A stretch of DNA of 64,000 bases from Chalara sp. BL73 (Eukaryota; Ascomycota; Leotiomycetes; Helotiales): contig CAKJVC010000049.1 in NCBI GenBank assembly GCA_918026815.1, positions 496,001 to 560,000 on the forward strand, read 5' to 3'. Every line of letters starts with the position of its first letter. Within the stretch, counting starts at the first letter, position 1. This document shows, piece after piece, positions 37,189 through 48,506 of this stretch. Under the pieces are notes generated by a model. It saw only the letters and a program-made list of their open reading frames with translations. It searched no databases and had not been told where the DNA came from. Both the position numbers and the translations under genes were made by a program.

Positions 37189-38000
37189 GATATGTGTTTG
37201 GACGGGTTTTATAAGTTGAGCTGATATTGAATAGATCTTGTTTGATGTATGTAGGGCAAGGGTGGGAGCTATATGTTATGTTGACGGCCTAGAATCTTTT
37301 TGAATGTTGCGTATGCAATGGAAAGCATAACGAGTTGGCGAACTTGTGGCTGAAATGACCTTTCCTTTTATGGTCAGCACCGCCACTATGATATTAAACC
37401 TCGACCTTCAAACCTTTAGACCTATGTTTTGCAAATGCTTCACAGATAATACTCGATTGGTTGTGCGTCAGGTCGAGTTGATGTGATTGAAAATGGGTCC
37501 GAATGAAATGTGTGGTGACTTTTTCTAATGTTCTGTGATTTGCAAGTGGACTGGTCTTGTGATTGAGGTCCGGAACCAAGTGTCAAATTCTGAATCAATA
37601 ACTTCTACTTGGCGAAAGACAGCGAGTACATAAATTCTTACCCAACTGGTCCGGTATACGGCCACATGGTTCTCTGGATTGTCGATGGTCTCCTGCGCTC
37701 AATACTTTTCATCCTCTACCGTCGTCCCATTTTAGAAATTGACGCGTCGTCCTCTAGGCTACGATTTAATTCTTAGAAAGCACGTGAGTTGTACAGTTTG
37801 ATCCTTTTTACACCTTTCGCCTTCGGCTTAGTAATATTACTTGGTGTATCTATCTTCCCGATATTGCTCTGGTTCCAATACTTTGGGCCAAAACCAAAGG
37901 AATTTTGAAGATTCTCAATCTGACATATTGCCTGGAATCATTTCGACTGTCTATGGTGTACCGATAGTTGACGAATCATAATCCGAAAGCAGATCACAAA
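37189..38000. promoter_or_regulatory. Shared divergent promoter of VPS1 and ribokinase genes
   Basis: 812 bp separate the start codons of two divergently read genes, so both promoters lie here. No gene is seen in it. No specific factor site is claimed. Confidence 0.6.
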
Positions 38001-39210
38001 ATGGCATCTTCCAAGATTATCAGGGTAATAGGCTCTATAAATAAGGACCTCGTGTACTATGTATCCCACATGCCAGCTGCTGGTGAGACCCTTACTGCCA
38101 ACAAGTTCGAGCAGAACCCTGGAGGGAAAGGAGCAAATCAAGCCGTTGCCGCTTCTCGACTCTCAAGGTACGCTTTTCTATTACACCATTGAAGGTTTAT
38201 TTAGGGAGAGTTCTTTTTCCTAACTAATTCCATCGGATAGCAACGCACCAGATATTGAAGTCCACATGATCGGTGCAGTGGGTGGTGATGGTAAAGACAT
38301 GATTGATGGGCTGAAGGTGCAAAAAGTAGGGACTGCAGAAATTAGATTGCTAGATCAGCAATCTTCCGGAAATGCTATGATTATCGTTGAAGAGACTACG
38401 GGCGAGAACCGGAGTAGGACATATCACACAGCTCCCCAAACCCATGCTAATAACACATTTAGTCGTGCTCTCGCCAGGAACGAACCATAGCTTTACACCC
38501 GCACACTTTACGCGTGCCGAGAACCTTGGAAGTCCATGGCCAGATCTCATCGTCTTGCAACTAGAAATCCCTCTTGATACGGTCATGCAGATCCTGAAAA
38601 CGGCGAAGGCGGCTAGCGTTGATGTTCTGCTCAATCCAGCACCGGCTGTGAAGTTAGAGGATGATGCTTACCAATCTATCACTCATTTAAGTATGCTCCT
38701 TTCTTAGGATATGGGGATCTTGTATTCGAGCTAATGGAATGATATAGTCCTCAATGAAACCGAAGCCGCCATTCTCACTAACCGAGATTTGTCAGAAGTC
38801 GAAGCGGAAGGTATTCCATGACACCTTGCTTCAACCTATCATCCTCCACAGCACTATTATTGCTAACAAAGTCCTTAGGCTTTAACTGGAAAGCGGTCGC
38901 CGACGAGTTCCTTGCCAAAGGCGTCAAGAATGTCGTCATTACGCTAGGTTCTAAAGGTGCCTACTTCGCAACCTCTTCCACCTCAGGGCTTGTCCCAGCA
39001 GAGAAGATTCCAAAGGAGAAAGTTGTAGATACAACCGCAGCAGGAGACACCTTCGTCGGGGCCGCAGCTGTAAAGCTTGTACGAAAAGGCAAGGGTGCAC
39101 TATTAGAAAAAGATGATGTTCTGACCTGTTGCCGAGCTGCTGGGAAGACTGTCCAAAAGTACGGTGCCATCCCTTCTATTCCTTTCGGAAATGAGGTTGA
39201 TGGCATGTAA
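38001..39210 (+). CDS. Ribokinase (PfkB family)
   Basis: Five exons, 38001-38167, 38241-38413, 38463-38690, 38748-38810 and 38879-39210, give 320 residues; donors are GTACGC, GTAGGA, GTATGC and GTATTC, and phase holds throughout. Sequence starts MASSKIIRVIGSINKDLVYYV, the usual ribokinase beginning. Sugar-binding GGKG is at 41-44, the internal IVLSPGTN lies across exons 2-3, and the PfkB signature 2 is DTTAAGDTFVGAA with catalytic base Asp267. The enzyme phosphorylates D-ribose at O-5, feeding the pentose phosphate pathway and nucleotide synthesis. The NPAPAV segment and the C-terminal cation-binding region also fit ribokinase rather than fructokinase or adenosine kinase. Confidence 0.95.
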
Positions 39211-40568
39211 TCATAAGAATCCCGTATACAGTGGTTACTGCACTAAAATACCCCGTTCTTGTCAACTTGTAATATCGCGACGATTCAAGAAGCTCGAGCA
39301 TCTCGCGATTCAGCCGTCCAGTGGATCATCTCTTAAGCATATGATCCTCTTTCTAACTTCCTTTCTCAAAGCCTGGGCATATGAATCTCGTAAAGCATGA
39401 ATTGTGTGCTTTTGTCTGTAATACAAGCATGTGGAGTGGTGGCCCACAAAGGTGATAAAGAGTTCGCTGTACTTCAACTGATTACTTCACTTTTGTGAGT
39501 CATGGTCGCCTTCCTGTGGCCATCGATGACACATTCATCCTTTTTAGATTTCTTATTCGTACCATATTTCTATTCCCCCTCTTCGCCCCAACTCCTCTAT
39601 CTCTACAATTATCAAAGTTGGGAACGACAGAATCTATTCCGAGGCTCGTCGATAACCGGCATCTTAGAGCCCCCACAAGGTACTTTGCAGGTAATTTATG
39701 TCTGTTTCTCCCGGAAAAGGCGTCAGGGGGTGGTGCCCATTTGTGAAGTTAATGGCTACTTTCTCGAAGATGGCTACCCATCGAAAGGAGGCCCCGCCGT
39801 TTTTTCGCTCTTCTTCAGAACGCTAGATCGCTGCAGATGCGGAAGGTAGGATGGGAGAGGAAGGAGATGGAAAAAGATAAGGGATGAACTATGTAGAGGC
39901 TGATAAGGGTACAAGGATAATACTTCGACTGAAGCGGTTTGTCTTTACAAAGCTGGTGGTACCGGCCCACAATGGCATGATCTCTCGTATTATACCTAAT
40001 ATCCCAAGTCATCAGCTAGCACTTGTATGGTGCGCGGAATCCCTCTCGCTTTACAGATCTTTGTCCTTGTGGCTGTTTGATTTCGGCGCCTCTTTCCCAG
40101 CGGCTTTTGGTCCATTCATGTCCTAGTTAAGCTAAAGTTGGAGGCAACGAGGAAAGAAAGATGATTAGACAATAGGGTCTCAATAGAATCCACGGTTAGA
40201 GCAAAGTATAAACAGAATATATAGTGGGACGGTCTTAGATATTTCACTACGCTGTTCCGCTGAGAAATCTACCTCGCCACTGCTAACAAGAGACCGCGTA
40301 TTGTGTTCAAGCTCCTGCACGGATGCTTGCTTGTTCCTGGCTTGTCGTTCTTGATAGCTTATGCAAGATGGTTGCATTGTTGTAGGTCTGAGTCCTTTGT
40401 CAGATCTCTCCTTGATACGGTTTCCCTAGGCGACGTCGAAGACTCTTCCTATAGGACCACATGATCATACATAACTCTATGGGGTATGCTCTTTCTTATG
40501 TGTCCGGAGATCTCGATCTTTGCAAGGATGCCTCTGTATATTCGATATGTTTGTCGATTGGGGCTTCG
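39211..40568. other. Intergenic between convergent ribokinase and 5-phosphatase genes
   Basis: About 1.36 kb. A 115-codon frame at 39502-39849 (+) has no recognisable domain and overlaps another frame of similar length. I see no gene. Confidence 0.4.
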
Positions 40569-43500
40569 TCATCGAACATTCTCGCTTTGTAACACTAATT
40601 TCTGAGCTGTGGCATGGTCGTAACCAAGGAAGTTCGTGAGGTAGTGAAGCCTGCGAGTTAGAGGTGAGTTGGGTGTAACATATGTAGAGCGCAAACTTAC
40701 TTGGCTTCCTTGCCAGACTTCTCCTTCAACGCCAGGAGTTGCTTCTGGCACTCATCCCACTTCATAGCTCGTTCCTTAGGCGAGATAGATTTAACCACCA
40801 TCTCAAACATTCCAGATACTGGTCGATGATCTGAAACTCGAACCTCGTGACGTTGGTAGTCTAGCTGCTTGATGCGAAGTCCACGGTAAAGAAGTCTGTC
40901 ACACCAGGCTGGTGCTCTCTTCTTCTCGCTCGTGTCATACGTATCTGTCCCAACATCATATTTATACGTTGGTGCGAAGGTGATTGGCAGCTCATGAAAA
41001 GCACGTAGTCGGAACCAGGGATTTTTCCTCTTCGAGGCAAGTAATTGATCTCTGTCAAGAAGCTTGCTAAAGTTGTTCGCCTTCACAGCGCTGACTACTG
41101 TATCTCGACCCATGGTGTCGATGCGATAATTGAGATCGCCGTTTAAGATACATAGCTCATGGTCCATGATCATGGTTCCATCGCCTCCACCAATAAAGCT
41201 ATCTTGCCGAATATTGGCGTCGCGCTCAGCAGGCAGTATTGCTCCTTCAAGAATTGCTGTTATGTCTGCATTTCGATCTTTTGTAGAAGCCTGGCCCGCT
41301 GCAAGATGGCAGTTTATAAAACACATCGAACTATCGTCTAGGACAAACCGAACAACAAGAGCACCCTAAGAGATATTAGCTCCATATTCCCTTCGTGTCA
41401 GATAGCTTACCTTGTTCCCATGCAGCCCACCCATCCCACGTTTGACTTCAGCTCCGCAAATACTGTGGATTCGCTCTCTCAAAGTGGATTTTACAAATAT
41501 ACAGGTGAATAGCCCAACAAGACTAGATGTGTACAGTAAATGGTATAGATCGTTGCTAGGCATGTAGTCATCCAAACACCGCGTGAGAAAATCCCGCCAA
41601 TCCCGATATTGATGGCTCATCTTCTCTAAGTCTGTCGACGGGTCTTTCTTTTTTGACTTGAAAAAGCTTTCTTTAAGATTTTCAGCATAATCCTAGAGTA
41701 TTTCGATGGGTTATACCTACTAGCAGTAGTCTTTTTGTCCTCAAGATCCACAAGCTCCTGAAAACCAAAAACCAGGATATCGGGCGAGCCACAGCTTGCC
41801 AGTAGATCACGGAAAAATGTGGTATCCTGGTCCGAGTGTTGAAGATGGTATGGCGTGGATGCACCAGCGTTCCAGGTCATTACAAGCGTTCGTATCGTTT
41901 TTAACTCGCAAAATTCTCCTTCTTGAGAATGCATCTGGGTTTCTAAGGTTATGAGCAATAAGGATAATCCATTGTTTTTGTCAGGGCTTACCTATCCAGT
42001 CATCCTGAAGCAGCCCGTCCCAGACGCGTAACATGTTATCCTGACCAAGAGAGATGACCTGCGCACGATCCAACGACCAGAAACTGCTTGGATCTGATAT
42101 CATACCCATCAGTGGTTCACTATGAGCCCGCCAGTCTTTCCTAACTGCCCATGGCGCGACGGTAATATCATAAACATAAATCATGCCAGTGCTGAAACCT
42201 GCCCACAACTTCCCTCCAGAACCAACCAGAGACGTAATTTTATATACGCTGATGTTGAAGATGCCCAAGCATGAATAATCCTTCCGAGAGTATACGCTAA
42301 CTTTCCCGTCAACATGGCCAAAGTAGACTCGATCCGGTTGGGTGATAATAGTTGTTCCTGAAGTTACATCTCCTGCAGTAGATTGGCCAATTGGTCTTGA
42401 CAGGACTTGAAATTGCACATTCGCATCTAAAGACGGGACAAAGATTCGGATATCCTTGCCACTTGCATGCCAGAGCTCATCCCCAACCACCATTGAGAAC
42501 GTGTGCCCCTTTGAAACTCTGAAGCTATTGTAGGGATTAGAAAGAGTTGGCGCACCACTTTTGTCTGCTGCCCACAAGTGTAGCGTGCCACTATCGTCAA
42601 GAGTCCACATCTCATTTTTGTGTCTATATATCCTGATTATTTCACGTCGTGTATGGGCACTACCTTTAGTCGCCACAAAATTCTGTATTGCAATATCCAC
42701 TTCGTAAAGGTTTCCCATATTATCACCAAGCCAGACTCTCGAGCCCTCATCATTGGCGTCAGATGCAGGTTTGAATGCAACAGATAGCATTTTAACACCC
42801 TCTGTATGGACCAGGCTCATGATGTTTTCACCGTTACGCATATTCCAAACTCGTGTGAGGTGACCGGAGGTGCAAAGAAACTCGCCACATACATCAAAGA
42901 TACGGGTATCATACTTGGTACCAATCTCGCGGATTCCTTGCTTGAAGTAGGGAGGCCGGCGGTTTGAATGGGTGGAATCTGGATATTCTGATACTCCTCT
43001 ACTCAATGTATCTTTGATATATGAAGAAGCGACGCTTTCAGTCGAAACACGGGGTTCCGAGTGGTTTGGTAATGTAGTCACCGGCGCCCTGAACTCCATA
43101 GGTGTTCTATCAGAAGTCCTATCCACGGTCATGGATCTTCCATGTCGCGGGGGAGTTTGAACCTGGGTGGTTGGTGTTGAAAATACTCTTTTTGGTGGTG
43201 TTGAATACTCCTTTCCACTGTCAGTAGTAGATATAGAAGGCCGAGTCCTGTCTATGGAAACACGAGGCGGAGGTGGTGGTAGCATGGTGTTCTGCACTAA
43301 AGCTCGCGAGTTCAAAACTTCACCACCAGCTTGTGGACGTGTTGGTAGTGCTGGTCTCGGATCGCCTGTCACCTGCGGAGTGATAACGCCTTTTCCTAAT
43401 CCATTTGTCTCATGTTCCCTTCGTTTACTAACTACCGCATGGTGGATAGGAGGAGGGTCAAAATTCCTTGGTGTAAGAGGAACGTTAAGGCCAGGCTGGG

Positions 43501-44293
43501 CCATGTTTCGAGGTTTGTTCGGTGGCAGAGCGGGTGCAGGGAGTTCATGTTCAGGGCTGCTGTCACTTCCTGGCGGTGTGCTAAACGGTGATGATCTCTC
43601 TTCATGCAAATGGAGTGATGAGGGCTCAAGTTTCATAGAGGCTGGCTTGCTAGCAATTTTGGGTTTATCTGCGCGATTGACTGGTGGAGGAGCAGCTTTT
43701 AAAGAAGCATCCCTCCGAAGTTCTCCTGATCTTCGCGGTGGAGGAGGCGACGGAGGTCCTGGGCGGCCAGCAAATCGCGGCGATGATCGTCCAGACTCTA
43801 TTATAGGAGTATGGGGCCTACTAGGTATCCTAAAATGGCCTGGAGAGGATCTGCCAGAAAGAGCTGAGGAGGGAGATTCTGCAAATAGGTGCGTTGACGG
43901 ATTTACCAGATTCAGATTCAATGCTTTGACCTTCGGTGGAGACTGGGGAGGGTCCACTGTAACGGCTGGCGCAACAATAGTCTGAATTCTGGAGGCTGGT
44001 CGTGGTGGTTGGCATCTAGTAGGGGATGGAGATAGATTTGCTGAGTCGTTTCTTCGTGGAGGCTGTAACCCGGCTTGCTCTCTTATATCCCGCTCTCGCC
44101 CTCTCGCAGAACCAGCTCCTATTTCTGCCGTAAGTTTGGCACCATTATTCGGCGCAGGAGAATTTGCGTGGTTCCCATTGATCGCATTGGTGCTGGCAGG
44201 TTTGGGGGAAACAGCTCGAGGAGTAGGTGGGGCCGATTTTGAGTTCGCCATCTGCTCAAATTGCATCCGGAGCGACGAGACTGGTTTCTGCAT
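40569..44293 (-). CDS. Beta-propeller-like plus inositol-polyphosphate 5-phosphatase protein
   Basis: Five exons, 44293-41992, 41942-41721, 41670-41411, 41365-40701 and 40650-40569, give 1176 residues with phase kept. Residues ~1-440 are Pro/Ser-rich and disordered. Residues ~445-765 form WD40-like repeats (RVWNMRNGENIM, LHLWAADKSG, MLRVWDGL). Exons 2-4 encode the catalytic domain: TWNAG, FGFQELVDLED, INCHLAAGQ, GDLNYRID, PAWCDRLLYRG and SDHRPVSG are the standard 5-phosphatase motifs. The last exon adds a small conserved-looking tail (LHYLTNFLGYDHATAQKL). The domain order is that of plant type II 5PTases (FRA3 group); a phosphoinositide 5-phosphate such as PI(4,5)P2 or PI(3,4,5)P3-like lipid is the expected substrate. 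The 50 bp third intron uses a CTTAAAG acceptor; a nearer CTCTAG would leave an impossibly short intron and a shifted frame. Confidence 0.92.
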
Positions 44294-45235
44294 AAATTAG
44301 CTATCATGACAGCATGCGCTGAAGGGTATGCGCACTATAGATGAGCCATCAAGGCTCTCTTTCTCAGGTTCTTCCATTATGACTGTTCTAGGCAAGCCCT
44401 AGCCAAGTATACATCTAGGATCACGGAAACCATAAAGTTGGAAGTTGCAAATTGACGACGATATATTCCTATCGCCTAGCTGAGCCTGAAGGACGCTCAT
44501 GAGCGTGAATTGCTATGTTGTGTCTTAGTGACGAGTTGGAATTCGCCCTTGATACACTAGATGTGCCGGGCAACTGAACTGAGGACCCCGCTGTAGCGAT
44601 TCCTCCTGAATCATCCTCCAAGGTTGAAGGAGATGTAAGACGAATCGGGAGTATCCTATTTCAAGAAGTCCACGAGTTCATGCCGGCATATTGGTTGTCG
44701 TTCTCTTGATCTGTCGCGGCATTAACCTTACTATGCGTGGACTTGTGTGTCAAACAGGGTTATATCAAGATCTCAAAGGTTGATAGGCTGAAGTTCAGGG
44801 TTTAAAAAAGCGTAGGTGGCGTACCCGTTGTTCTGCCTGACTTGACATGTCAAGGTCCTTATACTGTACTTATAAATTATTTCTTCTGAATTGACTGACT
44901 GACTAACTGACCACCATGAACATATCTGATTTTGACTGTGTTCCTATTTCTTGATTGGAACGGTGTTACCTTAGTAACTTTCATTGTTTCTTAAGGGACA
45001 TTTAACTAAAGGCGGTGGGTGACGTGTGCTTATGACCTGCAGATAAACACACACGGGCTCTCAAAATGTGGAGACGATCACCTCGAAATCAGTCCACCTT
45101 CTTGAACCTCAAGGAAGCTTTTTTTCCGACAAACAACTTTAGTATCAAGCAGTATCTGCTACAGGACAATTGGTTCATATAACCGCTATTGATACTATAC
45201 CGAAGGAGAAGACACATAATAAAAATGAACACCGT
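44294..45235. other. Promoter region of the 5-phosphatase gene
   Basis: Holds the 5-phosphatase leader and the start side of the small membrane protein. A GACT tetranucleotide repeat is at about 44892-44910. Confidence 0.4.
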
Positions 45236-45952
45236 AAGAAAATCTACTATATGCATGTCTGAGCCTCAAGTCTGACATATTCCTAGGTCAAATCTTTTTG
45301 GTATGTACCTCGTGCTCGCTCGCCTTATCCTGCGGGCTCGTATGAGCTATCCTGCCGGGGATGACAGCAGTGTATATAGTTGCGAACATAATAGGGAATA
45401 CCACTCGAATGTTAAAAGACATGCGGCTCCCTTCTGGCATCAGCTAAATTATCGCGAGACTCGTGGTCGACCCCAAGTGCTGGCAGTGCTCTTGTTCTTC
45501 TATCATTTGCCATGCTATTCTTTAGGCGTCCAGTTTTTCTGTGGTGATTTAAGACCCTGAGTCAGGCTAAGCTGATTGTATTGTTCTAGGGTGGGCTGGG
45601 GCTCTCTATGTATTGGTATGACTTCTATGAAACGAACATCTACTAGATCATACAGTTGACCGTTTGTCTAGCTGGCGGAGGTGCCTATTTTTTTGCAAAG
45701 CGATCGATCAATGCTGATCGCGCCGCCCGATTTGAGAAGGAGCAAGAAAAGAGACGAATACAGCAACAGTATGAATATCAAGCAACAGGCGGATTTCCCT
45801 CCGATCAGAGTGCCTCTCCGAGTCAAGAATCATCGATAGATCCAGCGCCTACACGTCATGCGCCCATTAGTGAAGGACAAAAGGTTACGGAGAAGAGCAA
45901 ATACGAGACAACTGAACCATTTAGATCAAAAAAGGGTGATCGGTTCAGTTGA
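45226..45952 (+). CDS. Small single-helix membrane protein (5' exons unresolved)
   Basis: The last exon is clear: 45656-45952, entered through a CATACAG acceptor. It reads LTVCLAGGGAYFFAKRSINADRA, a membrane helix followed by a basic and then polar tail, ending KSKKGDRFS-like. This resembles the short fungal single-pass proteins grouped as DUF4748, possibly mitochondrial. Upstream, an ATG at 45226 (MNT), a 14-base piece at about 45288-45301 and a piece at about 45590-45615 are all flanked by splice signals (GTAAGA, GTATGT, GTATGA). My joins do not give a clean frame: the expected text SFW-GWAG/WAGALYVL is off by one base. So the start is unresolved or the gene carries a frameshift. Confidence 0.5.
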
Positions 45953-46687
45953 TGAGAACAAAGAATAATATGATGGAATGAACATAAATCCTGCAAGTCA
46001 AAAGTGTCTAAGAATATTTGTACAATAGGAAACTCTCATCTACGGGTATTACAGTCATTGGTATGTACATGGTCGCAGAAGATCATCTTTGGGACGGAAT
46101 GAGGAGGAGGAACAAAATCACTACAGCTAACATCGGCCCTTTCTTGGATTCGTGCTGCTAATTCCTGGATGTTTGTCAATTTTCTTCTCACTTACTCATG
46201 CTTCATACGTAGCCTCCGCATTGGCTATGCTTAGTTAACTAGCGACACATGGAGAAGCATGTATAGTAGGAACTACCGATTAGCAAAGGAGTTGAAAGCT
46301 TGATATACAAACCCCCAGTTATGTCATTCTGAGCACAAGAAAAGCCAAAAGATGTTGCCTACGGCTTCATAAAGTCATACTTCAATTTCTCAAAATTCAT
46401 GTGATAATTTTTTGGCAATATCAATAACATAACACTTTCTTATATCACAGGAAATTCGTAAACCGAAGCCTCTAGAATCGGAGCTAGGGTAATAGTAGTG
46501 ATAGTGGTGGGGGAGGAAACCGAATGGTAATTGGCTCCTTTTTCCACTATTCAAGCGATGTGCCAGACGAGGCTGCACCTCTCTGCTGCAAGGTGCCTTA
46601 ACTCCTCTAATGCCTGTCCACCACCCTGAATTCTCCATGAAATTACGGACACTTCTATGAAATTAATCGCGATTGTTTGTATACAAG
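45953..46687. other. Intergenic upstream of the CID-domain gene
   Basis: No gene seen. Confidence 0.4.
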
Positions 46688-48506
46688 ATGGCATCCCATC
46701 AGCTAGCCATTGCAAAGGCGACCTTCTCTGCAGGACTTCTCCGTCCTGATCCAACATCTTTGTCGCGAGATGAGATTGCGAATTTCCACTCGCTTTTAAC
46801 CTCTATGGTTCTCAAATGCACGCCTATCAACGTCCAGGTTTGATCATTCACTCTTAAATATTCTGTCAATAAGATGGCTAAATGATCCATGAGGATAGAA
46901 ATGCAAGCATTGGATATTGGAAAACATCATCCAATCTACAGCAAGATTTACGGCCCTGGGAAAATACTTGACAGCTTTGACGACATCTTTTGTCGAGAAT
47001 GGAGGGAGCTTGGATCAAACACGCGAGCCATCAACTCGCAGAAAGCGTTTGCACATCGTATACCTGGTTAATGATATCCTTTATCACGCTAAATTCCGAG
47101 CGAGCGACCTGTCTATCCCTGGGAAACTACAGCCAATTTTGATGGGTCTGCTAGGAAGTGCAGCATCATTCACAAAATGTCCTAAGCATCAGCGCAAGCT
47201 TCAAGATATATTGGTCCTTTGGGAAGAGAGAGATTATTACTCAAAGGAATATCTTGAGAAGCTGCGTGAGGCTGTAAAGAACGCGGCAGAGCTGGGAATC
47301 CATGCGGAAGGGGTCGCAACGAATGTTGACCAGAACATAGGAGCCAAGAATACAAAGACAACACCGTATGTCATGCCAGCAATGCATGGGGATACCTCAA
47401 CACCTTGGTTTGATCTGCCTGCAGGGAACCTCATGTCTCATATTGAGCCAAACTCTACTCGGCCTATCAAGCCAGATATGATTAAACCATTGCAGTTGGT
47501 AGCAGGACCAGCAGATGAAAGCCTTATTATAGCAGTAAAGGAACTGTTAGACGAAATACCTAGGATTTTTGGAGCATCTGAGAGTCAGAATGATCTGGGC
47601 TCTTGGGATATAGATGAACTCGGACAACCAATCGCATTGGACGAGATTACGGGGGACGTTCTTGAGGGCGAAGGTTACTACGGGTGGTCTCGAGGGTTTT
47701 GTGAGAAAATGAGGAGACGGCGCAAGGGTCATAGTCTATCAAACCATGATGAGGACCGTGGTCGCACGAGCCGAAGTAGGAGTTCAAGTCCAGACAGGAA
47801 GAGGCGAAGGTATGGCAATTCATCTGCCGAGTCTAGTCCCACTCACCGTCGATATTCTCATCGACGAAGCTATAGTTCCTCCCGATCACGCTCGCCTCAA
47901 CAACGAGCTAGCTTTGCCCGTCATCGGTCCAGTAGTGGTTCATACTCGAGATCCCCTAGACCATCGCAGAGTCCGAGAAAAGAGCCTCATTCTTCTGGAG
48001 AGACTGATGCTTCCCCAATCCCGCAGCAGAAATCTCAGTTTCAACAACCGCCTTTGGCAGGACCGATTCAGGTGCCCGTCCCTAGTCAATTTACGCAGCC
48101 ACCTCCGCCACCACCCCCTCCGCCTTACAATATCGCTCATGTTCAGAATTATGGCGGATGGCAGCCTCCACCTCCACCACCTCCAAGCTTCGCCCAAGCA
48201 TTTCAATCCGGACAATGGCCACCTCCTCCGCCACCTGGTCCTCCACCAGGTCCTTCCCCCGAGTTTCAACACCAAGCCAATTTTCAAAATTATCAACATC
48301 AAAATTTTCAGCCTCACCACAATTACCCGCCACAGCCTAATCACCAGCAACATCAAGGCAGTTTTCCACCCCCACCACCTGCTCCTTCAAACAGTTGGCA
48401 GCAACATACACCGCCCAATGGACGAGGCTTCAACAACCATCAAAACGGATGGCATAACCAAGCCAGAGGCGGGCGAGGAGACTACCGGGGGAGGGGCCGT
48501 TGGTGA
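46688..48506 (+). CDS. CID/RPR-domain, RS-rich RNA-processing protein (CHERP/SCAF-like)
   Basis: Two exons, 46688-46837 and 46908-48506, give 582 residues (acceptor GCAAG, phase kept). Residues 1-150 form a CTD-interacting domain: HSLLTSMVLKCTPINVQ, HWILENIIQ, HIVYLVNDILYHAK. This fold binds the phosphorylated C-terminal domain of RNA polymerase II. TPWFDLPAGNLM is a motif also found near the CID of CHERP- and SR140-type splicing proteins. A serine/arginine-rich segment follows (about 285-345), then a Pro-rich part with runs of nine and seven prolines, and finally an RGG-like C-terminus (GGRGDYRGRGRW). It likely couples transcription to splicing or 3'-end processing in the nucleus. The exact orthologue is uncertain. 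Confidence 0.88.

Noticed and set aside
39502..39849. 115-codon plus-strand frame between ribokinase and 5-phosphatase
   Set aside because: Two overlapping frames of similar length and no recognisable domain or splice support.
43167..43985. 272-codon plus-strand frame opposite the 5-phosphatase N-terminus
   Set aside because: Antisense shadow of Pro/Ser-rich codons; no ATG-supported domain.
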